The translations under genes and the position numbers were made by a program. A model generated the notes under the pieces. The model was not told the DNA's origin. It searched no databases and was given only the letters and a program-made list of their open reading frames with translations. A DNA stretch of 64,000 nt from Tatumella morbirosei (GTDB lineage: Bacteria > Pseudomonadota > Gammaproteobacteria > Enterobacterales > Enterobacteriaceae), in the NCBI RefSeq assembly GCF_000757425.2, contig NZ_JPKR02000003.1, positions 1,302,001 through 1,366,000 of the forward strand, written 5' to 3'. Of this stretch, positions 60,484 through 64,000 are shown piece by piece (the stretch's first letter is position 1; each line of letters starts with the position of its first letter).

Positions 60484-61466
60484 ATGGCGCGTGTTACCCG
60501 GCCTCTGACTAACAACGAAATCCTCAAAGCGAAACCACGCGAAAAAGACTTCACCCTACATGATGGTGATGGCCTGTTCTTACTCATCAAAACCTCCGGT
60601 AAAAAACTCTGGCGCTTCCGTTATCAACGACCGGGAAGCAGCAGCCGCACAAATTTGAGTCTCGGTTCATACCCTTCCCTTACACTCGCAGCAGCTCGTC
60701 AGATACGCGACCAGCACTTAACCACGCTAGCGCAAGGCATGGATCCACAACAGCAACAGGAACAAGCGTCAGAACAACGCCAGATTGAGTTAGACAGCAT
60801 TTTTTCAACAGTGGCCGCTAACTGGTTTCAGCTCAAGAGCAGAAGCGTCACAGAGGATTATGCAAAGGATATCTGGCGTTCTTTGGATAAGGACGTTTTC
60901 CCGGCAATAGGCGCGATACCTGCTCAGGAGATTAAGGCCAGAACGATTGTTGAAGCATTAGAACCAATTAAAGCACGTGGTGCGCTAGAGACGGTTCGCC
61001 GCCTGGTACAGCGCATTAATGAGATAATGATTTATGCAGTTAACACCGGTCTGATTGATGCAAATCCGGCATCAGGTGTCGGCATGGCCTTTGAGAAGCC
61101 TAAAAAACAAAACATGCCAACGCTACGACCAGAAGAATTACCGAAGCTAATGCGTTCTTTAGTCATGTCAAATCTGTCTGTTCCGACTCGCTGTTTAGTA
61201 GAATGGCAACTCCTGACCCTTGTGCGCCCTTCAGAGGCCTCCGGTGCTCGTTGGGCAGAGATCGATCTCGATGCCAAACTCTGGACAATTCCAGCCGAAC
61301 GGATGAAAGCCCAGCGTGAACACATAGTACCTCTATCTCCTCAGGCATTAGAGATTCTGGAAGTGATGAAGCTAATCAGTGCTCAGCGTACATATGTTTT
61401 TCCGAGTCGAAATGACCCAAAATGAATAGCCAGACGGCAAATGCTGCGCTGAAAAGAATTGGTTAG
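60484..61466 (+). pseudogene. P4-type tyrosine integrase, truncated
   Basis: 313 codons from MARVTRPLTNNEIL: DUF4102 N-terminal domain (about 1-90), SAM-like core-binding domain (about 100-190), and the first part of the catalytic domain with the first Arg in TLVRPSEASGARW. The frame stops at TGA 61423 after YVFPSRNDPK. The next frame immediately reads MNSQTANAALKRIG and ends at TAG 61464, so a short indel broke the gene and the rest is deleted. The His-x-x-Arg and Tyr motifs are absent, so it cannot recombine. It sits right after ssrA, a classic target. Confidence 0.92.
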
Positions 61467-61758
61467 CTAACATTAAAAACACTGTGACAAGCCACCATTG
61501 GTACACACTTGAAAATTGAATTCAATAATGTTAATTAAATTCATACGGTTATAATACATATTCAGACTCAGCCAGGTAAACGAACCGACTCAGGCCGGTT
61601 TTTTACTTTGAACCTGAGTGATCACTTCATGTGTACACCCGTGTACATGCAGACCTTAACACTTCACCATCTAACCATATGATTTAAAATGATTAAAAGT
61701 GAAAGTGAACAGTATAAACACTTTTTACTAAAATCATTTCTGGCTCTATAGGTACAAA
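61467..61758. other. Spacer with GTACAC repeats and a hairpin
   Basis: About 290 bases without a gene. It has a third ATTGGTACACA copy (61497-61507), a hairpin AACCG/CGGTT with T6 (61583-61604) that looks like the former integrase terminator, and GTGTACACCCGTGTACA (61631-61647). Strongly AT-rich at 61510-61560 and 61680-61740. Confidence 0.5.
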
Positions 61759-62055
61759 ATGCAAAACTTCCACTTTCTTGACCAACTGATTTTCGGTTAT
61801 TTCAACCAGGACGCCGACATCATCAATGATGGCGAGGATACGATTGAAGGCATAGTACGACTGTTCAAAAAGTCAGCGCCAGACTGGATACTCAAAGATC
61901 TCGTCGAAGAAGTTGATGATTTTATCTCCACCTATGGTGACGGTGTCGAAGAGGAGTTCAGGAAACGATACGGGTTTGATTTTTCGCCTGAACTTTGGGA
62001 AACCACTGCTCATGAATTCCTGATGACGGTACGTCAGATCTCGTCAGAGAAATGA
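61759..62055 (+). CDS. CdiI-like orphan immunity protein
   Basis: 98-residue very acidic protein beginning MQNFHFLDQLIFGYFNQDAD. The FLDQLI-x-GYF-x-QD opening resembles the CdiI_2 group of contact-dependent inhibition immunity proteins, which neutralise CdiA-CT or related polymorphic toxins in the cytoplasm. No toxin or cdiB is nearby; it lies between a dead integrase and the copied ssrA flank, so it looks like an orphan immunity gene carried by the element. AGGTACAAA precedes the ATG. The family call is from memory of the motif. Confidence 0.6.
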   Translation: MQNFHFLDQLIFGYFNQDADIINDGEDTIEGIVRLFKKSAPDWILKDLVEEVDDFISTYGDGVEEEFRKRYGFDFSPELWETTAHEFLMTVRQISSEK

Positions 62056-62091
62056 GGTTTCCGGGAGTACATTTCCTGATAAGAAAAAATA

Positions 62092-62114
62092 ATTGGTACA
62101 CGTTTAGGTACACG
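62092..62114 (+). repeat. Direct copy of the 23-base GTACAC element
   Basis: Exact copy of the element at 60413-60435 (starting ATTGGTACACGTTTAGGTAC), 1.68 kb away, near the other end of the integrase element. Matches the idea of paired recombination arm sites or element ends. Confidence 0.75.
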
Positions 62115-62172
62115 GAAGAAAACTGAATTAAACAAAAACTTATTAAAACAATGAGTTGAAGTATTCATTCAG

Positions 62173-62247
62173 ATTCCGCCAGCGATTACCAGAGTCATCC
62201 GGTGAAGTCCTGAAACCCCGCTCGGTGCAAGCCCTGCGGGCTTTTTT
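62173..62247 (+). repeat. Degenerate copy of the ssrA 3' flank and terminator
   Basis: CCGCCAGCGATTACC and then CCGGTGAAGT, CCCGCT, GCAAGCC, TGCGGGCTTTTTT repeat the order of elements at 60286-60369 (end of ssrA, spacer, terminator) with perhaps three quarters identity by eye. It would be the far attachment site (attR) of the integrase element, which then spans about 60301-62190. Confidence 0.55.
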
Positions 62248-62272
62248 ATGACAGCAATTTGTCCCGGGAAGT

Positions 62273-62558
62273 TTAAAGTAAACTAATTAAATCCGAACCT
62301 TTTAGTTTCCCTGCTCTCTGGTAGGCATATCTTAAAGCTTTATTGTGTTTAAAGTGCCTAAACCCGGTAATGGCAAGACCAACCTCTTTGCGCGAGAGAA
62401 GTCTGGGCTGCAAAAAACAGCGAGTGATTACATTTTCTATGAGGGTAATAGTATCAACAGGCTGCTTCAGTTCCAGATACTTTTTAAGGTCTTCGGTTTT
62501 TGTACTTGTCGATACTTTGTGAACTCAGATTATTCACAGGTCGGTATCGTTTTTTCAT
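62273..62558 (-). pseudogene. Frameshifted minus-strand gene, unrecognised
   Basis: Two frames join if one T is removed from the T5 run at 62497-62501 (plus strand). ATG 62558 reads MKKRYRPVNNLSSQSIDKYK; the second frame continues TEDLKKYLELKQPVDTITLI and ends GKLKGSDLISLL at 62273, about 94 residues together. Codon pattern in the second part looks coding. No family recognised. A weak GCGGAC is the only ribosome-site candidate, so the 5' end may also be lost. The plus-strand frame over it is judged a shadow. Confidence 0.45.
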
Positions 62559-62602
62559 TGGGTTTTGTCCGCTGGGAATCTGATAATTTTCATATTAATT
62601 AA

Positions 62603-62907
62603 CCTAAATCCCCCCGAGAACATTAGCGTAATAAGCAGCAATAATACCCCAAAATATTGAGCCTTATACGCTATGGACCCACGTAATATATATCGCAGAA
62701 ACCCCTGGTAGTTACTGAATCGCTCAGATGAACTATTACCTTACGACATTGTCATTGATGTACAGAACGCCCAACAGGTAACCTCCCAAACGAGCCAGAA
62801 TCTGAAAAATCACGACCAGGCCTGTATAAAGTTTACTCACCCACCCTTCACCGGTTACTATTCTTTGTGAAAACCACCCCGGATGATTATACAAGGAATG
62901 TATACTT
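62603..62907. other. Spacer before the DUF3289 gene
   Basis: 305 bases. A plus-strand stretch of about 50 codons without stop (62712-62870, with NAQQVTSQTSQNLKNHDQAC) has no ATG; a minus-strand hydrophobic frame overlaps it. Neither has a start and ribosome site that convinces. Probably gene debris. Confidence 0.35.
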
Positions 62908-63753
62908 ATGGCCGCATTACAGTTTCCCTGCACTATATTCAAAACCCAGAGATGGATGGATGACTACAGCGCCAGTGATATGCGCTGCGGTGATCTGACC
63001 GAAGCGCAGTTAAAATCCCATTATCAACTGGATTACATATCAGATCAGGTTGACCCTTATACACTCATCCTGCGTTCCTCAATGGATCGCCCTCAGTCCA
63101 TGTTCTGCTGCAATCTGCGCGGCCAGGGGGAAAAGATTACCCGCCAGCAGTGTTCCGCAATACTGTTTAATGAGTTCCGCGATTTATCGCGCCTGTTCTC
63201 GGTATACGGCCCCTACAGCCACCTGATAGAAAAGATGATCACTCATATGCAGAACGGCAACGGTTCCCCCTTTCATAATATGTCTCTGGACCAGGCATTG
63301 AAAAAACATATTCTTAGTGATAAGACGAGAAACAGTACCCGTCTGTTGTTGAAAGATGTATTTAAAAACCGTATTGACTGGGAAAAAAAATACTACCCAA
63401 CAGATAAAAAAGATGAACTAAAAACAGCGATAATGAAAGGGAAACTGCCAAAATTCGACAGATTCCTTGATAACTTTAACGGTATGGGAATAACTGTTCA
63501 TGATACCTGGGCAACACATATCACGATTAAATCTCTAAATATTAATCATGACCGTTACCGGGCCGTGGTGCATTACAAGGTACAGGATCACTTTGGTCTC
63601 GATGTTGACGACATTTCAAAATTTAGATTCAACCAGTTCCGTTTTTTCCGTATCTGGTTCATACTCCAGCGATATAATCAGTTTGGGTTTAAGCCATTTA
63701 TGACCAATATGGAAACCACTATTGAGCTTACTGGTAGGCGCAATGAAATATAA
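62908..63753 (+). CDS. DUF3289 family protein
   Basis: 281-residue protein of unknown function. Family marks: FKTQRWMDDYSASDMRCGDL near the N-terminus, MITHMQNGNGSPF in the middle, and the DUF3289 core (about 185-275: GITVHDTWATHITIKSL, DHFGLDVDDI, FRFFRIWFILQRYN). Such proteins often precede DUF943 membrane proteins in Pantoea, Erwinia and Dickeya islands, as here. No signal peptide or membrane segment. Its last 11 bases overlap the next gene's ATG. Confidence 0.85.
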   Translation: MAALQFPCTIFKTQRWMDDYSASDMRCGDLTEAQLKSHYQLDYISDQVDPYTLILRSSMDRPQSMFCCNLRGQGEKITRQQCSAILFNEFRDLSRLFSVYGPYSHLIEKMITHMQNGNGSPFHNMSLDQALKKHILSDKTRNSTRLLLKDVFKNRIDWEKKYYPTDKKDELKTAIMKGKLPKFDRFLDNFNGMGITVHDTWATHITIKSLNINHDRYRAVVHYKVQDHFGLDVDDISKFRFNQFRFFRIWFILQRYNQFGFKPFMTNMETTIELTGRRNEI

Positions 63754-64000
63754 AAAAAACAACTCTTTGGTCTGTTTTTTCTCTCTGGCTGTGTGCTACT
63801 AAGTTACTGGCTTTGGCTTTCACTGCGCCCGGTAGAAATTGTCGCCGTTCATCAAAAAAATAATTACAGTGAAATTTTGGTTAACAATTTCCCACTTAAC
63901 GATAAAGGTAAAATAGACTGGTGGCTGAAAAATAAGGATATTCTTAAAGAAAAATATGGTATTCCTAAACCTGATACAGGGGGGTCTTTTACGGTCAACT
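63743..64000 (+). pseudogene. DUF943 family membrane protein, interrupted at A8 and cut by window end
   Basis: From ATG 63743 the frame reads MKYKKNNSLVCFFSLAVCY and stops. One more A in the A8 run (63752-63759) would give MKYKKKQLFGLFFLSGCVLL, then SYWLWLSLRPVEIVAVH and NYSEILVNNFPLNDKGKIDW, the DUF943 signature (membrane segment, RPV-I-VH, GKIDWWLKNKDILKEKYGIP). The continuing frame has an upstream TAA and no own start. So it is frameshifted, or rescued by slippage on A8. The C-terminus is beyond base 64000. Confidence 0.7.

Noticed and set aside
62305-62558. TGA read as tryptophan in the minus-strand frame
   Set aside because: Three in-frame TGA codons could be read as Trp, but every intact gene in the window uses TGA normally as a stop; a frameshifted remnant is simpler.
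62345-62602. 85-codon plus-strand frame in the island
   Set aside because: GTG start without ribosome site; the minus strand over the same bases reads far more like protein, so this is a shadow.
62712-62870. Open plus-strand stretch of about 50 codons before DUF3289
   Set aside because: No ATG or GTG start and no ribosome site; only a CTG could begin it.
62736-62942. 68-codon minus-strand hydrophobic frame
   Set aside because: It overlaps the start of the DUF3289 gene, has no ribosome site and no recognisable pattern.

Overview
This window is chromosomal DNA of a gammaproteobacterium of the order Enterobacterales. The gene order follows the Escherichia coli backbone from hisS to ssrA, most proteins match their E. 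coli counterparts in length and motifs, and the tmRNA encodes the tag ANDENYALAA. Lineage-specific gaps (no pbpC/yfhM between ndk and sseA, no nadB between rpoE and trmN6) and a DUF3289-DUF943 pair point to Erwiniaceae (Pantoea, Erwinia, Tatumella and relatives). That placement is an inference.

Layout. 1-5645: minus-strand run ndk, rlmN, pilW-like, rodZ, ispG, hisS (hisS cut by the window edge). 5987-9204: sseA (+), then sseB, pepB, iscX (-). 9260-14735: isc iron-sulfur operon iscR-iscS-iscU-iscA-hscB-hscA-fdx (-), with IscR operators upstream and two internal hairpin/T-tract signals. 14746-21147: trmJ, suhB, csiE, glyA, hmp, glnB. 21261-25230: glrR-qseG-glrK, and upstream of it a glmY-type small RNA with a -24/-12 sigma-54 promoter and GlrR sites, so regulator and target are adjacent. 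25303-31453: purL, mltF, tadA.

31454-37136 is an accessory block: a five-gene archaic (Csu/sigma-type) chaperone-usher pilus operon between tadA and pgpC, which are neighbours in E. coli. 38138-38965 is a lone PhyH-type dioxygenase. 39043-40377 is a decaying minus-strand cluster: a small Cys protein, an HExxH protein of a type often annotated next to type VI/Rhs loci, and a lipoprotein, at least two with broken frames. 40593-50263 returns to the backbone: yfhL, acpS-pdxJ-recO-era-rnc, lepB-lepA, rseC-rseB-rseA-rpoE. 51365-59888 holds trmN6, srmB (frameshifted), grcA, ung, grpE, nadK, recN, bamE, rnfH, ratA and smpB, with recognisable sigma-32, sigma-E, FNR and LexA control sites.

From the 3' end of ssrA (60301) to the window end is an island: a truncated P4-type integrase, iterated GTACAC-type repeats, a CdiI-like orphan immunity gene, a degraded copy of the ssrA 3' flank, a broken minus-strand frame, and a DUF3289-DUF943 pair whose second member is interrupted at an A8 tract and runs off the window.

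A recurring theme is reading frames broken by one base at A/T homopolymers (srmB, the lipoprotein, DUF943, the small minus-strand frame). This is either genuine decay or slippage, or uncorrected sequencing indels; the sequence alone cannot say which.
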